From Flavimaricola marinus (lineage in GTDB: Bacteria; Pseudomonadota; Alphaproteobacteria; Rhodobacterales; Rhodobacteraceae): 64,000 nucleotides of DNA. The stretch spans positions 62,001 through 126,000 of the forward strand of contig NZ_FXZK01000005.1 in the NCBI RefSeq assembly GCF_900184895.1, read 5' to 3'. This document shows, piece by piece, positions 54,072-63,397 of the stretch. The notes under the pieces are model-generated. The model was not told the DNA's origin and ran no database searches. It was given only the letters and a program-made list of their open reading frames with translations. Position numbers and translations under genes: made by a program. Each line of letters begins with the position of its first letter. The stretch's first letter is position 1.

Positions 54072-55450
54072 GCTTTGACCTTTCTCATGTGATAGCTGCG
54101 CGGCCGGGTGACCGAGGCATAGCCGATGGCCGACATCGCGCCGCCGCGGCCGGTGTCCTTGCACCCGGTCCAGCAGACCGCCGGGTCGATGTAATCGGCG
54201 CGGTTCAGGAAGACGGTGCCGGTCTCGATCCGGCGACCAAGGGCCATCGCCCGTTCGGGGTCGCTCGTCCAGAGGCTCGCGGTCAGCCCGTAGGCGCAAT
54301 CGTTCATCAGGGCGAGCGCTTCCTCGTCGTCCTTGACCGACATAATGCCGACCACCGGGCCAAAGCTCTCCTCGCGCATCACCGCCATGGAATGATCCAC
54401 GTCCACGAGCACTTGCGGAGCGAGATAGGCGCCGCCGTCATCGGCGGGGAAATGGGCCGGGTCAATCAGGGGCTTGGCCCCGGCGGCCACGGCATCCGCG
54501 ATCTGATCGCGGACCACCGAGGCAAAGCGGGCATGGGCCATCGGGCCGATGGTCGTGTCGGCGTCAAACGGGTTACCCAGTTTCAGCGCGTTCACCCATG
54601 CCACCGCCTTTTCGACAAAGGCGTCATAGAGGCTCTCATGGACGTAGATCCGCTCGATCCCGCAGCAGCATTGGCCGGCGTTGAACATCGCCCCGTCCAT
54701 CAGCGTATCGACGGCCCAGTCGATATCGGCATCGGCCATGACATAGCCCGGATCCTTGCCGCCAAGCTCGAGGCCCGTGCCGGTGAAGGTGCCCGCTGCG
54801 GCCCGTTCGATCGCGCGGCCTCCGCCGACCGATCCGGTGAAGTTCACGAAATCAAAGGCCCGGGCCGCGATCAGGCGCTCGGTGCCGGCGTGATCCAGAA
54901 CCACGTTCTGAAACACCCCGTCGGGCAGGCCGGCAAAGGCCTCGGCCAGCATTTCGCCCACCAGCAGGGTCTGGCTGGCATGCTTGAGCATCACCGCATT
55001 TCCCGCCACCAGCGCCGGAACGATGGTGTTCATCGCGGTCATGTAGGGGTAGTTCCACGGCGCGATGACAAAGACCACGCCTTGAGGGGCGCGCTCAATC
55101 CGGCGGTCAAACTTCGGGCTGTCCTCGACGATCTCGGGGGCGAGCGCGGTTTCGGCGATGCTCAGCATGTAGTTCGAGCGTTCGTTCATGCCGCCGAATT
55201 CACCGCCATAGCGGGTCGGGCGGCCCATCTGCCAGGCCAGTTCCTCGACAGCGCGGTCGGACATGGTGTTGAGCGTGGCGAGAGCTGCACGAACCATCTC
55301 GATCCGCTCTGTCAGGGGGCGGGCGGCCCAGCCCGACTGGGCGGCCTTGGCGGCGGCAACCGCGGCGTCGGCCTCGGCCTCCGTCAGGACGGGGCGCTCG
55401 GCATAAAGGCTCCCGTCGACGGGCGATATACATTTGATTGTCTTGGTCAT
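54068..55450 (-). CDS. NAD-dependent aldehyde dehydrogenase
   Basis: A 460-residue aldehyde dehydrogenase. The catalytic glutamate is in LELGGKDPGYV near residue 235 and the catalytic cysteine in AMFNAGQCCCGIERIYV near 270. NAD-site VIAPWNYPYMTAMN lies near 130. The ATG at 55450 is chosen because the longer frame runs into the 3' end of the upstream gene. It sits 10 bases after the glutamine-synthetase-like gene in one operon. Confidence 0.93.
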   Translation of the reverse strand: MTKTIKCISPVDGSLYAERPVLTEAEADAAVAAAKAAQSGWAARPLTERIEMVRAALATLNTMSDRAVEELAWQMGRPTRYGGEFGGMNERSNYMLSIAETALAPEIVEDSPKFDRRIERAPQGVVFVIAPWNYPYMTAMNTIVPALVAGNAVMLKHASQTLLVGEMLAEAFAGLPDGVFQNVVLDHAGTERLIAARAFDFVNFTGSVGGGRAIERAAAGTFTGTGLELGGKDPGYVMADADIDWAVDTLMDGAMFNAGQCCCGIERIYVHESLYDAFVEKAVAWVNALKLGNPFDADTTIGPMAHARFASVVRDQIADAVAAGAKPLIDPAHFPADDGGAYLAPQVLVDVDHSMAVMREESFGPVVGIMSVKDDEEALALMNDCAYGLTASLWTSDPERAMALGRRIETGTVFLNRADYIDPAVCWTGCKDTGRGGAMSAIGYASVTRPRSYHMRKVKA

Positions 55451-55460
55451 GTCGGTGTCC

Positions 55461-56825
55461 TTAAGCGCGTTCAAAGCCGCGTTTGATGTCCCAGTCCGTA
55501 ACGGCCCGGTCGTTTTCGGCAATCTCCCAGCGGGCGGCGTGGACGTAGTGATCGACCACGTCGTCGCCGAAGGCAGAGCGCAACATCGTCGACCCGTCAA
55601 GGGCTGTCGCCGCGTCGCGCAGGGTCGACGGGATCTCGCGGGCTTCGCCGGCCTGATAGACGTCGCCCGAGGCTTCGGGCTCCAGCACCAAGCCCTGCTC
55701 GATGCCGGTCAGGCCCGCCGCAAGCTGCGAGGCCAGCGCCAGATACGGGTTGAGATCCGCCCCGCCGATGCGGCACTCGACGCGCACCCCCTTGGTGTCG
55801 GCGCCGCAAACCCGGAAGCCCGCGGTGCGGTTGTCCATCGACCAGACCGCCTTGGTGGGGGCAAACATCCCGACGGTGAACCGCTTGTAGCTGTTGACGT
55901 AGGGCGCCAGAAAGGCCGTCACGTCAGAGGCATGGGCCAAGAGGCCCGCCATATAGGCGCGCATCGTGGCGCTCATGCCATGCTCGGCGGCCGGGTCGTA
56001 GAACACCGGCGTGCTGCCCTGCCAGAGCGACTGGTGGACGTGGCTCGACGATCCGGCCCGGTCGGTCGCATATTTCGCCATGAAGGTCACCGAACGGCCG
56101 TGGTTGAAGGCGATCTCCTTGGTCGCGTTCTTGGTGATCGTGTGCATGTCGGCGGTGTCGAGAGCATCGGAATACTTGATGTTGATCTCTTCCTGCCCGG
56201 TTTCGGCCTCGCCCTTGGAATTCTCCACCGGGATGCCGGCGCCATAGAGGCCGTTGCGCAGATCGCGCATCACCGCCTCTTCCTTGGTCGTGCCCATGAT
56301 CGCATAATCGACGTTGTAGCGGCCGAGGGTCTGCAAATCGCGATAGCCCTGGTCGTTGAGCGCATCGAAGCTCTGTTCGAACAGGTAGAACTCGAGCTCG
56401 GTCGCCATCATCGGGGTGAAGCCCATCGCCTCGGCACGGGCGATCTGGCGCTTCAAAATGGCGCGCGGCGAGACGGAGACCTCTTCGTGGGTGTGGTGAT
56501 CCAACAGATCGCACATCACCATCGCCGTCCCGGGCAGCCACGGCACCCGGCGCAGGGTGCTCAGATCGGGCTTGTGAACGTAATCGCCATAGCCCGCCTC
56601 CCAGGATGTCGACTTGTAACCGGGAACGGTGTTCATCTCGATATCCGTGGCCAGCAGATAGTTGCAGCCGTGGGTCTCGTGATAGCCGCCGTTCACGAAA
56701 TGCGCGGCGTGAAAGCGCTTTCCCATCATCCGGCCCTGCATATCCACGACGCAGGTCAGAACAGTGTCGATTTCGCCCGCATCCACTGCGGCTTTCAGAG
56801 CATCAAGTGTCAGGTTGGCAGGCAT
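55461..56825 (-). CDS. Glutamine-synthetase-like gamma-glutamyl ligase
   Basis: A 454-residue member of the glutamine synthetase fold. ELEFYLF near residue 142 and GEAETGQEEINIKYSDALDT near 205 carry the metal glutamates. Later come AFNHGRSVTFMAKY, SSSHVHQSLW and the C-terminal VRVECRIGGADLNPYLALA. Lack of the classic tyrosine adenylylation site and the catabolic operon suggest it makes gamma-glutamyl amides of amines, like PuuA, IpuC or GlnA3/GlnA4, rather than glutamine. It uses ATP and glutamate in the cytosol. The amine is unknown. Confidence 0.85.
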   Translation of the reverse strand: MPANLTLDALKAAVDAGEIDTVLTCVVDMQGRMMGKRFHAAHFVNGGYHETHGCNYLLATDIEMNTVPGYKSTSWEAGYGDYVHKPDLSTLRRVPWLPGTAMVMCDLLDHHTHEEVSVSPRAILKRQIARAEAMGFTPMMATELEFYLFEQSFDALNDQGYRDLQTLGRYNVDYAIMGTTKEEAVMRDLRNGLYGAGIPVENSKGEAETGQEEINIKYSDALDTADMHTITKNATKEIAFNHGRSVTFMAKYATDRAGSSSHVHQSLWQGSTPVFYDPAAEHGMSATMRAYMAGLLAHASDVTAFLAPYVNSYKRFTVGMFAPTKAVWSMDNRTAGFRVCGADTKGVRVECRIGGADLNPYLALASQLAAGLTGIEQGLVLEPEASGDVYQAGEAREIPSTLRDAATALDGSTMLRSAFGDDVVDHYVHAARWEIAENDRAVTDWDIKRGFERA

Positions 56826-56877
56826 TGGCGCATACTTTCTTCAAGACGGACTTGTCATTCTTTGATGTGAAACGGTT

Positions 56878-56902
56878 CGCGAGGGCCAATCTGGCCCCCG
56901 CG
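56878..56902. terminator. Hairpin between the TRAP binding-protein gene and the ligase gene
   Basis: CGCGAGGGCCA and TGGCCCCCGCG form an 11-bp stem with one mismatch around an ATC loop. It lies in the 97-base gap after the ligase start and before the binding-protein stop on the minus strand. Such stems often protect or trim mRNA for abundant binding proteins. A T-rich run follows on the plus side. Confidence 0.5.
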
Positions 56903-56922
56903 CTTGTCTTTTTGCGATGGGA

Positions 56923-57990
56923 TCAGCGGTAGGGGTAGCCTGCCGCTTCCATCGTTGCCGCATAGGCCTTGAACGCATCTACAACCTTGCCCGCACGTGG
57001 GGAAGAGGCCGCGATTTCGTCCCAGAACACCTGAGCATCGGCGTTGACCTGCGCCCATTCGTCGGCGGGCAGCGATGTCAGCTCCATCTTCTCGCCTTCG
57101 ACGCGCAGCTTGGCCTCGCCGCCCCAATACCACTGGGCACGGTAATAGTGCGACTGGTCGATGGTGCTGCGATACAGCTGCTGCAGATGCGGCGGGACAG
57201 CGTTCCAGCTTTCGGTATTGGCGAAATAGCTGCCGAACCACGCGCCGGTCATCGAGTTGGTCAGGGCATAGTTGCACAGATCGGCCCAGCCGACCTCGTA
57301 GGCTTCGGTAAATCCGCACCATGCCACGCCGTCCAGCTCGCCGGTTTGCAGCGCGACTTCCACGTCGTCCCACGGCACGGTGACCGGGATCAGGCCGTAT
57401 TGCGACAGGAAGCGGCCCGCGGTCGGCACACCGAACACTCGCTTGCCGCGCATGTCGGCAAGGCTGCGGATCGAGTCCTTCGAGAAGATATGCAGCGGAT
57501 CCCAAGCGCCCGAGGACAGCCACGTGACGTTCTCGACTTCGCCGTAGGCTTCGGCCCAGATCTCGTTCAGCCCGTAGTAGGAAAACAGCGCCGGCACATC
57601 GAGCGAGTAGCGCGTGGCAAATGGGAAATACCCGCCAAAGACCGAGATATCGACCGGCGAGGCCATCGTCGCATCATCCGACTGCACCGCGTCGATGGTG
57701 CCGTTCTGCATGGCGCGGAACAGCTCGCCCGTGGGGACCAACTGGTCGGCGTAATAGAGTTCGATCTCCATTTCGCCGTTTGCGGCGGCGTTGAACGCAT
57801 CCACCTGCGGCTTGATCACATGGGCACCAAGGGGGGCGCCGGAATAGGTCTGCAAACGCCACCGGATCGGAGCCTGCGCCTTGACGATCGACGGGGCGGC
57901 AAGCGCAGCCGGGGCCGCGATACCGGCCGCAAGGAACTTGCGGCGCGAGGCGAGGATCTTCTCGCTGGGGCTTAGGATCTTGTCAGTCAT
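56923..57990 (-). CDS. dctP: TRAP transporter substrate-binding protein (DctP family)
   Basis: A 355-residue exported binding protein. Its start has a twin-arginine-type signal, SRRKFLAAGIAAPAALAAP, ending near AQA. The mature part shows the family pattern GELFRAMQNGTIDAVQSDD and DMRGKRVFGVPTAGRFL, with QTGELDGVAWCGFTEAYEVGW near 225. It is near the usual size. The ATG at 57990 begins the signal peptide. It catches a small acid or similar solute in the periplasm for the DctQM membrane parts next to it. The solute is unknown. Confidence 0.92.
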   Translation of the reverse strand: MTDKILSPSEKILASRRKFLAAGIAAPAALAAPSIVKAQAPIRWRLQTYSGAPLGAHVIKPQVDAFNAAANGEMEIELYYADQLVPTGELFRAMQNGTIDAVQSDDATMASPVDISVFGGYFPFATRYSLDVPALFSYYGLNEIWAEAYGEVENVTWLSSGAWDPLHIFSKDSIRSLADMRGKRVFGVPTAGRFLSQYGLIPVTVPWDDVEVALQTGELDGVAWCGFTEAYEVGWADLCNYALTNSMTGAWFGSYFANTESWNAVPPHLQQLYRSTIDQSHYYRAQWYWGGEAKLRVEGEKMELTSLPADEWAQVNADAQVFWDEIAASSPRAGKVVDAFKAYAATMEAAGYPYR

Positions 57991-58037
57991 CTTCAACTCT
58001 CCTTGGTTGGTATGGGGCCTCTTGTCGGGCCTTGGGG

Positions 58038-59372
58038 TCAACGGCCGCGCACGGTTTCGGGCAGCCAAAGGGCAATCTGCGGAAAGAACATAACGAGGGC
58101 GATGGTCGTCGCCATCATGATCACAAACGGCCAGATCGACCGATAGATGTCCAAAAGGCCAATTTCCTTGGGCGCCATCGCGCGCATCAGGAACAGGTTA
58201 TAGCCGAACGGCGGCGTGATATAGGCGATCTGACAGGTCATCGTGTAAAGTACGCCAAACCAGATCAACTGGTTGTCGAAACCCAGATCGAGCAGCTTGA
58301 CCAGCGGCACATATAGCGGGGCCACGATCACCAGCATCGCGGTGTCGTCCAGAAACATGCCCATCACGATAAAGCTCAGCTGCATCATGATGATCACCTG
58401 CCACGGGGTCAGCTCCCAACGGGTAATGAACAGCGTCTCGATGGCGCGGACCGCCCCGATCCCGTCGAACACCGCGCCAAAGGCGAGGGCCGCGAGGATC
58501 AGCCACAGGAACATGCACGAAATCGCCAAGGTCTTGCGGGCGGTCTCGTGGATCATCTTGAACGACAGACGGCGCTTCCAAGCGGCGGCCAGCGTGGCCG
58601 AGGTCGCCCCCACGGCAGAGCTTTCGACCAGCGAGGTGACGCCCATGACAAACAGGCCGGTCATCGCGAAGAAGATCGCGAAGGGGATGATGCCCGCACG
58701 CAAGAGCGCCAGCTTCTCGCGCATCGGCATGGCCAATTCCTCGTCGCTGACCACCGGGGCGAGGTCCGGGTTCACCCGGCAGCGGACCCAGATGTAGATG
58801 ACGAACATCGTCGCCATCAAAAGGCCGGGGATCACACCGGCCAGCCACAACTGGCTCACCGGCTGGCGGGCGATCATACCGTAAAGCACCATGACCACGG
58901 AGGGCGGCACAAGGATGCCCAGAGACGAGCCGCCTTGGACGACGCCGGTGATCAGCACCTTGTCATAGCCCCGGCGGAGCATCTCCGGCAGGGCGATGGT
59001 GGCCCCAATCGCCATGCCGGCCACGCTCAGCCCGTTCATCGCCGAGATGATCACCATCAACAGAATGGTGCCGATGGCCAGCCCGCCTCGCACCCTGCCG
59101 AACCAGACATGGAGCATCCGGTAAAGGTCTTCGGCAATCCCGCTCTCGCTCAGGATATAGCCCATGTAGATGAACAGGGGCAGCGTGAGCATCGGAAACC
59201 AGTTGAACAGCTTGAACGCCTGACTGAACGGGATTTCGACCCCGCCGGTGCCATAGAGCATCAGCACCATGCCCGAGGCGACAAATCCGATGGCGGCGAA
59301 CACGCGCTGTCCGGTCAGCAACAGCACCATCATCGACGCGAACATCAAGATGGCGATCATCTCATAGCTCAT
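58038..59372 (-). CDS. dctM: TRAP transporter large permease (DctM family)
   Basis: A 444-residue membrane protein with about 12 helices, e.g. MIAILMFASMMVLLLTGQ at the start. GGSSLGILVPPSVVMVLYG near 142 and late FDNQLIWFGVLYTMTCQIAYITPP are typical of DctM. It is the ion-coupled transport subunit. It starts 4 bases inside the dctQ stop region and is followed by dctP, so the three genes form one unit. Confidence 0.93.
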   Translation of the reverse strand: MSYEMIAILMFASMMVLLLTGQRVFAAIGFVASGMVLMLYGTGGVEIPFSQAFKLFNWFPMLTLPLFIYMGYILSESGIAEDLYRMLHVWFGRVRGGLAIGTILLMVIISAMNGLSVAGMAIGATIALPEMLRRGYDKVLITGVVQGGSSLGILVPPSVVMVLYGMIARQPVSQLWLAGVIPGLLMATMFVIYIWVRCRVNPDLAPVVSDEELAMPMREKLALLRAGIIPFAIFFAMTGLFVMGVTSLVESSAVGATSATLAAAWKRRLSFKMIHETARKTLAISCMFLWLILAALAFGAVFDGIGAVRAIETLFITRWELTPWQVIIMMQLSFIVMGMFLDDTAMLVIVAPLYVPLVKLLDLGFDNQLIWFGVLYTMTCQIAYITPPFGYNLFLMRAMAPKEIGLLDIYRSIWPFVIMMATTIALVMFFPQIALWLPETVRGR

Positions 59373-59869
59373 ACGAGGGGCTCTCCCTTCGCGGCGTGCC
59401 AGTATTTGATGATCAGGGCAAAGGTCTGGCCCACCATGAGCACGATACAGGCGGTCATCAGCGCCTTGATGGGGATCATCGACGGGTTCCACATGCTGAA
59501 CCGGCGCTCGCCGGTCTCGATGGCATAGGTCAGCGACGACACCGAGCCGAACAGCAAGACGCCCAGATAGAACAACAGGCAGATCATCGTGATCAGGTCC
59601 ATCTTGGCCTTTCCGGTGTCGCTGAGACGGTCATAGAACAGGTCCATGCGGACGTGGTCGTTGTCCTTGAGGGTCATGGCCCCGCCCATGAAGTAATAGG
59701 CGGCGAGGGTAAACTGGGCGGCCTCGATGCACCAATGCAGCGGAATGTCGATGACGTTACGGGTCACCGCGTCCAAGAGAAGGATCGCGATCATCAGGAA
59801 AATCAGATACATGGCAACGATGCCGACCCAATCGGCCAGCTTGTCCATTGCCCGCACATAGGCCCGCAT
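59369..59869 (-). CDS. dctQ: TRAP transporter small permease (DctQ family)
   Basis: A 166-residue membrane protein with four hydrophobic helices. The DctQ features are VTRNVIDIPLHWCIEAAQF near 34 and KDNDHVRMDLFYDRLS near 70. The ATG at 59869 fits the family length better than the long frame. It is first in the operon dctQ-dctM-dctP-ligase-aldehyde dehydrogenase-alcohol dehydrogenase. Confidence 0.9.
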   Translation of the reverse strand: MRAYVRAMDKLADWVGIVAMYLIFLMIAILLLDAVTRNVIDIPLHWCIEAAQFTLAAYYFMGGAMTLKDNDHVRMDLFYDRLSDTGKAKMDLITMICLLFYLGVLLFGSVSSLTYAIETGERRFSMWNPSMIPIKALMTACIVLMVGQTFALIIKYWHAAKGEPLV

Positions 59870-59894
59870 CACAGCACCCCGCCCCGTCTGGTTC

Positions 59895-60638
59895 CTAGCA
59901 CACCGTCCCCCCATGTTCGGCCACAGCCGCCACGAACGAAGGCTCCGGCAGCACGTCACAGACAAGCACATCCATCTCGCTCAATGGACAGATCCGATGT
60001 GCCGCCGATTTGCCGAATTTCGCGCCATGCGCAAGAACGATGCAGCGTCTGGCGTGATTGCGCATTGCACGGGCGATCTGTGCCTCCTCCAGATCAGCAT
60101 CCATGGCGCCCGCAGCTTCGTCAATGGCCGTGACCGTCAGCACGGCGGCATCGGCCTGAAACTGGGCGATCTGGGCGATGGTCTCGGGGCCGACGGTCTG
60201 GCCGTTGTCCGCGCGGTAGCGGCCGCCAAGCAGCAAGACCTCCGCCCCGCCCATGGCCTGGGCAATGCGGACCGAATTGGTCACCACCGTCAGGCCGGGC
60301 ACAGAGGCCAGCGCCGCCGAGGCGGCCAGCGTCGTGGTGCCGGTGTCCATCAAGATGGTCTCGCCGGGGCGGATATGCGCGATGAGCTTGCGGGCGATCT
60401 CGGCCTTGGCACCGGCATGATCCATCATCCGCTCGGCAAAGCTGCCCTCGCCCAGAAACCGCATCCGGCGAGCCGCACCATGCACCTTTTGCAGCGCACC
60501 GGCCTCGGCCAATACCGCCAGATCGCGGCGGATGGTCTCGGGCGAGACGTCAAACGCCAGTGCCAGATCATCGACGCTGGCCTCGCCGCGATGATCGACA
60601 AGTTCCACAATCTCGCGCTGGCGATCTTTTGGCTTCAC
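59895..60638 (-). CDS. DeoR/GlpR-family repressor
   Basis: A 247-residue DeoR-type regulator. The N-terminal helix-turn-helix is DRQREIVELVDHRGEASVDD with VSPETIRRDLAVLAEAG. The C-terminal sugar-phosphate domain has ILMDTGTTTLAASAAL near 95 and NSVRIAQAM. GTG 60638 is preferred since AGGGGG lies ahead of it and the protein then begins at the domain. It is divergent from a glycerol oxidation operon, so glycerol-3-phosphate or a similar phosphate is the likely inducer. Confidence 0.9.
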   Translation of the reverse strand: MKPKDRQREIVELVDHRGEASVDDLALAFDVSPETIRRDLAVLAEAGALQKVHGAARRMRFLGEGSFAERMMDHAGAKAEIARKLIAHIRPGETILMDTGTTTLAASAALASVPGLTVVTNSVRIAQAMGGAEVLLLGGRYRADNGQTVGPETIAQIAQFQADAAVLTVTAIDEAAGAMDADLEEAQIARAMRNHARRCIVLAHGAKFGKSAAHRICPLSEMDVLVCDVLPEPSFVAAVAEHGGTVC

Positions 60639-60672
60639 GGACTGGCCCCCTGATTGCGGCCAGCTAAGCGCA

Positions 60673-60703
60673 GTCAAATTGACCATGTCAACATGCAATT
60701 GAC
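60673..60703. promoter_or_regulatory. Candidate operators of the DeoR/GlpR-type repressor
   Basis: GTCAAATTGAC at 60673-60683 is a perfect 11-base palindrome. Next to it GTCAACATGCAATTGAC at 60687-60703 has the same half sites GTCAA and TTGAC with seven bases between. Another TTGAC lies near 60742. All are in the gap between the divergent repressor and its presumed target operon. Confidence 0.55.
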
Positions 60704-60801
60704 GGGTCACTCGCCCATTTGGTCACAAGACGCCTGTGGAATTGACTGAACGGGCAAGCTATGCCAGCGTTTGTATCAGCGCCCATCTGCCGGAGCCCGC
60801 C

Positions 60802-62193
60802 TTGCCGCACTCAGCCCCCTCCCCCGACCGCTATGACATCGCGATCATCGGCGCAGGCGTCGTCGGCTGCGCTCTGGCGCGGTCCTTCGCCATGGCCGGG
60901 GCGCGGGTGGTGGTGCTGGAAAAGGCGCACGACATCCTCGACGGCGCCTCCAAGGGCAACTCGGCGATCCTGCACACCGGGTTCGACGCCCCGACAGGCA
61001 GCCTGGAGGCGGCCTGCGTGGCGGCGGGACATGCCGAGTACCTCGAGATCCGCGAACGGCTTGGCCTGCCGCTGCTCACGTCCGGCGCCCTCGTCATCGC
61101 ATGGAGCGACGAGGAGGAAGCCGCCCTGCCCGGCCTCATGGAGCAAGCCCGCAGCAACGGCGTGACCGACATCGAATACCTCGACGGTCCGGCGCTGCGC
61201 GAAGCTGAACCCGGGCTCGGCGCAGAGGCGCGGGCAGCGTTCCGGGTGCCGCGCGAATACCTGATCGACCCGTGGTCCGCGCCGCTGGCCTACCTGACGC
61301 AAGCCATCGCCCACGGCGCCGACGTCCGGCGGCGCTGCGAAGTGACGGGCGGCGCGTTCAACGGCACCGATTGGACGCTCAAGACCAGCCAAGGCCCCGT
61401 TCGGACCTCCAGCGTGATCAACGCCGCCGGGCTCTATGGCGACCGGATCGACGACCTGCTGCTCGGACGGACGGATTTCACGATCAAGCCGCGCAAGGGG
61501 CAGTTCATCGTCTACGACAAACCGGCCTTCGATCTGGCCCGCCACATCCTGTTGCCGGTGCCAACCAAGGTCACCAAGGGGATCGTGGTCTGCCGCACGA
61601 TCTGGGGCAATCTGCTGGTCGGGCCAACCGCCGAAGAGCAGAACAGCCGCACGGACGCCGGCCTGCACCAGCCCACGCTGGAGGCGCTCAAGGCACGCGG
61701 GCAGGAAATTCTGCCCGCTCTGGCCCACCACAAAGTCACCGCCCTCTATGCCGGTCTGCGCCCCGCCACCGAGGAAAAGCATTACCGGATCAGCAAGCAT
61801 CCCGAAAACATGATCACCGTCGGCGGTATCCGGTCCACCGGGCTCTCCGCCGCGCTGGGGATCGCACAACATGTCCGCAAGCTCTGGGAGGACGAACGCG
61901 CCCCCGATTGGATCGCACCGGAGCCGGTCTGGCCCAGCGTGCCGAACATCGCGGAAACTGCCCCACGAGACTGGCAAAGCCCCGGCCACGGCGGCGTGCT
62001 CTGCCATTGCGAGATGGTCACCGAGCGCGAAATCCGTGCCGCCCTCAACGGCCCGCTCCCCGCGCAATCGCTGGCCGGGCTAAAGCGGCGGACGCGGGTC
62101 ACGATGGGGCGATGCCAAGGCTACTACTGCGCCGGTGCCTTGGCGCGGCTGACCAAAGGCAAACTCAGCCAGCCGATGACAGCCGATGACTGA
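60802..62193 (+). CDS. FAD-dependent glycerol-3-phosphate dehydrogenase-like oxidoreductase with BFD-type iron-sulfur end
   Basis: A flavoprotein of about 463 residues. The D-amino-acid-oxidase-type FAD motif IAIIGAGVVGCALARSF begins near residue 15. The C-terminal 70 residues hold CHCEMVTEREI and MGRCQGYYC, the four cysteines of a bacterioferritin-ferredoxin-like [2Fe-2S] domain. This is the plan of GlpA. The frame opens at GTG 60736, but TTG 60802 has GGAG seven bases before it and gives a normal start. It is first of three overlapping genes. Confidence 0.85.
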   Translation: MPHSAPSPDRYDIAIIGAGVVGCALARSFAMAGARVVVLEKAHDILDGASKGNSAILHTGFDAPTGSLEAACVAAGHAEYLEIRERLGLPLLTSGALVIAWSDEEEAALPGLMEQARSNGVTDIEYLDGPALREAEPGLGAEARAAFRVPREYLIDPWSAPLAYLTQAIAHGADVRRRCEVTGGAFNGTDWTLKTSQGPVRTSSVINAAGLYGDRIDDLLLGRTDFTIKPRKGQFIVYDKPAFDLARHILLPVPTKVTKGIVVCRTIWGNLLVGPTAEEQNSRTDAGLHQPTLEALKARGQEILPALAHHKVTALYAGLRPATEEKHYRISKHPENMITVGGIRSTGLSAALGIAQHVRKLWEDERAPDWIAPEPVWPSVPNIAETAPRDWQSPGHGGVLCHCEMVTEREIRAALNGPLPAQSLAGLKRRTRVTMGRCQGYYCAGALARLTKGKLSQPMTADD

Positions 62194-63397
62194 TCTACCT
62201 GCCGAAATCGACGTGGTGATCGTCGGCGCGGGCCCGGCGGGCCTCGCCGCCGCGACGGTCATCGCGCAGGGCGGCGGCTGCCGGGTCGTCGTGCTAGACC
62301 GTGAGGGGCAGGCCGGCGGCGTGCCGCGGCATTGCAGCCACTCGCCCTACGGCCTGCGGGAATTCCGGCGGCTGATGACCGGGCCGAGCTACGCCAAGAC
62401 GCTGGTGGAAAAGGCCAAATCCGCCGGGGTCGTGATCCACACCGGGGTCAATGTCACCCGGCTCCTGCCCGGCCCCACGATCGAAGTCACCTCCGACGCC
62501 GGGCCCGCCACGATCCGCGCCCGCGCCGTGCTGCTGGCCACCGGCGCGCGCGAAACCACCCGGGCCGAACGGCTGATCGGCGGGACGAAGCCGCAAGGGG
62601 TGCTGTCGACCGGGGCGCTGCAGCTGCTGCTCGAAACCGGGCAGAAACCGTTCCACCGGCCGGTGATCCTCGGAACCGAACTGGTCGCCTTCTCGGCGCT
62701 GCTGTCCTGTCGGCTCGCCGGGATCAAACCGGTGGCGATGATCGAACCCTCCGACACGGTCACCGCCCGCTGGCCCACCGGGCTGTTCCCGCGGCTGCAA
62801 GGGACCCCGCTGCTCAAGAATACCCAAATCAGCCAGATCGACGGGCAGGCCCATGTCACCGGGGTGCAACTCAGCACCGGGCGCACCCTTCAGACCGACG
62901 GGCTGATCGTCAGCGGGCGGTTTCAGCCCGACGCGCCGCTCTTGGCCCGCAGCCCGATCCGGGCAGACCCCGACACCGGCGGGCCGGAGATCGACCAATT
63001 CGGGCGCTGCTCCGAGGCCGGTTACTTTGCCGCCGGAAACCTGCTCAGAGCAGTCGAGACGGCCGGTTGGAGCTGGTCCGAGGGGCGGGCGATCGGTGCG
63101 GCGATCCACGCCTATCTGAACGACGGGTTACCTGCCGATCCCGGGCAACGGATCCGGCGCAGCGGGCCGATCTCGGCCTTGGTGCCGCAGCGGATCGCGC
63201 CAGGGCCGGCACTGGGGCTCAGCAGCCTGCAACTCAGGGTCGGCACGGCGCTCACCGGCAGGCTCAGTCTGCTCTCGGACGGCTCCGTCATCGCGGGCAA
63301 AACCTTGCGCAGCCGACCAGAGCGCCGCATCCTGCTACCGCTGCCGCAGGCCGGAACCGGGCCAGAAGTGCGGCTCGAGCCAAGGGGGTCCAGATGA
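62186..63397 (+). CDS. FAD/NAD-dependent oxidoreductase, partner of the dehydrogenase
   Basis: A 403-residue pyridine-nucleotide-disulfide-type flavoprotein. VVIVGAGPAGLAAATVIAQ near residue 10, GGVPRHCSHSPYGLREF near 48, and LLATGARETTRAERLIGG near 113 are diagnostic for the partner flavoproteins of GlpA-like enzymes. Start overlaps the preceding stop by 8 bases and its own stop overlaps glpK by 4. Likely passes electrons from glycerol-3-phosphate oxidation. Confidence 0.85.
   Translation: MTDLPAEIDVVIVGAGPAGLAAATVIAQGGGCRVVVLDREGQAGGVPRHCSHSPYGLREFRRLMTGPSYAKTLVEKAKSAGVVIHTGVNVTRLLPGPTIEVTSDAGPATIRARAVLLATGARETTRAERLIGGTKPQGVLSTGALQLLLETGQKPFHRPVILGTELVAFSALLSCRLAGIKPVAMIEPSDTVTARWPTGLFPRLQGTPLLKNTQISQIDGQAHVTGVQLSTGRTLQTDGLIVSGRFQPDAPLLARSPIRADPDTGGPEIDQFGRCSEAGYFAAGNLLRAVETAGWSWSEGRAIGAAIHAYLNDGLPADPGQRIRRSGPISALVPQRIAPGPALGLSSLQLRVGTALTGRLSLLSDGSVIAGKTLRSRPERRILLPLPQAGTGPEVRLEPRGSR

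Noticed and set aside
54089-55486. Plus-strand open frame of 465 codons
   Set aside because: It is antisense to the aldehyde dehydrogenase, which has intact catalytic residues.
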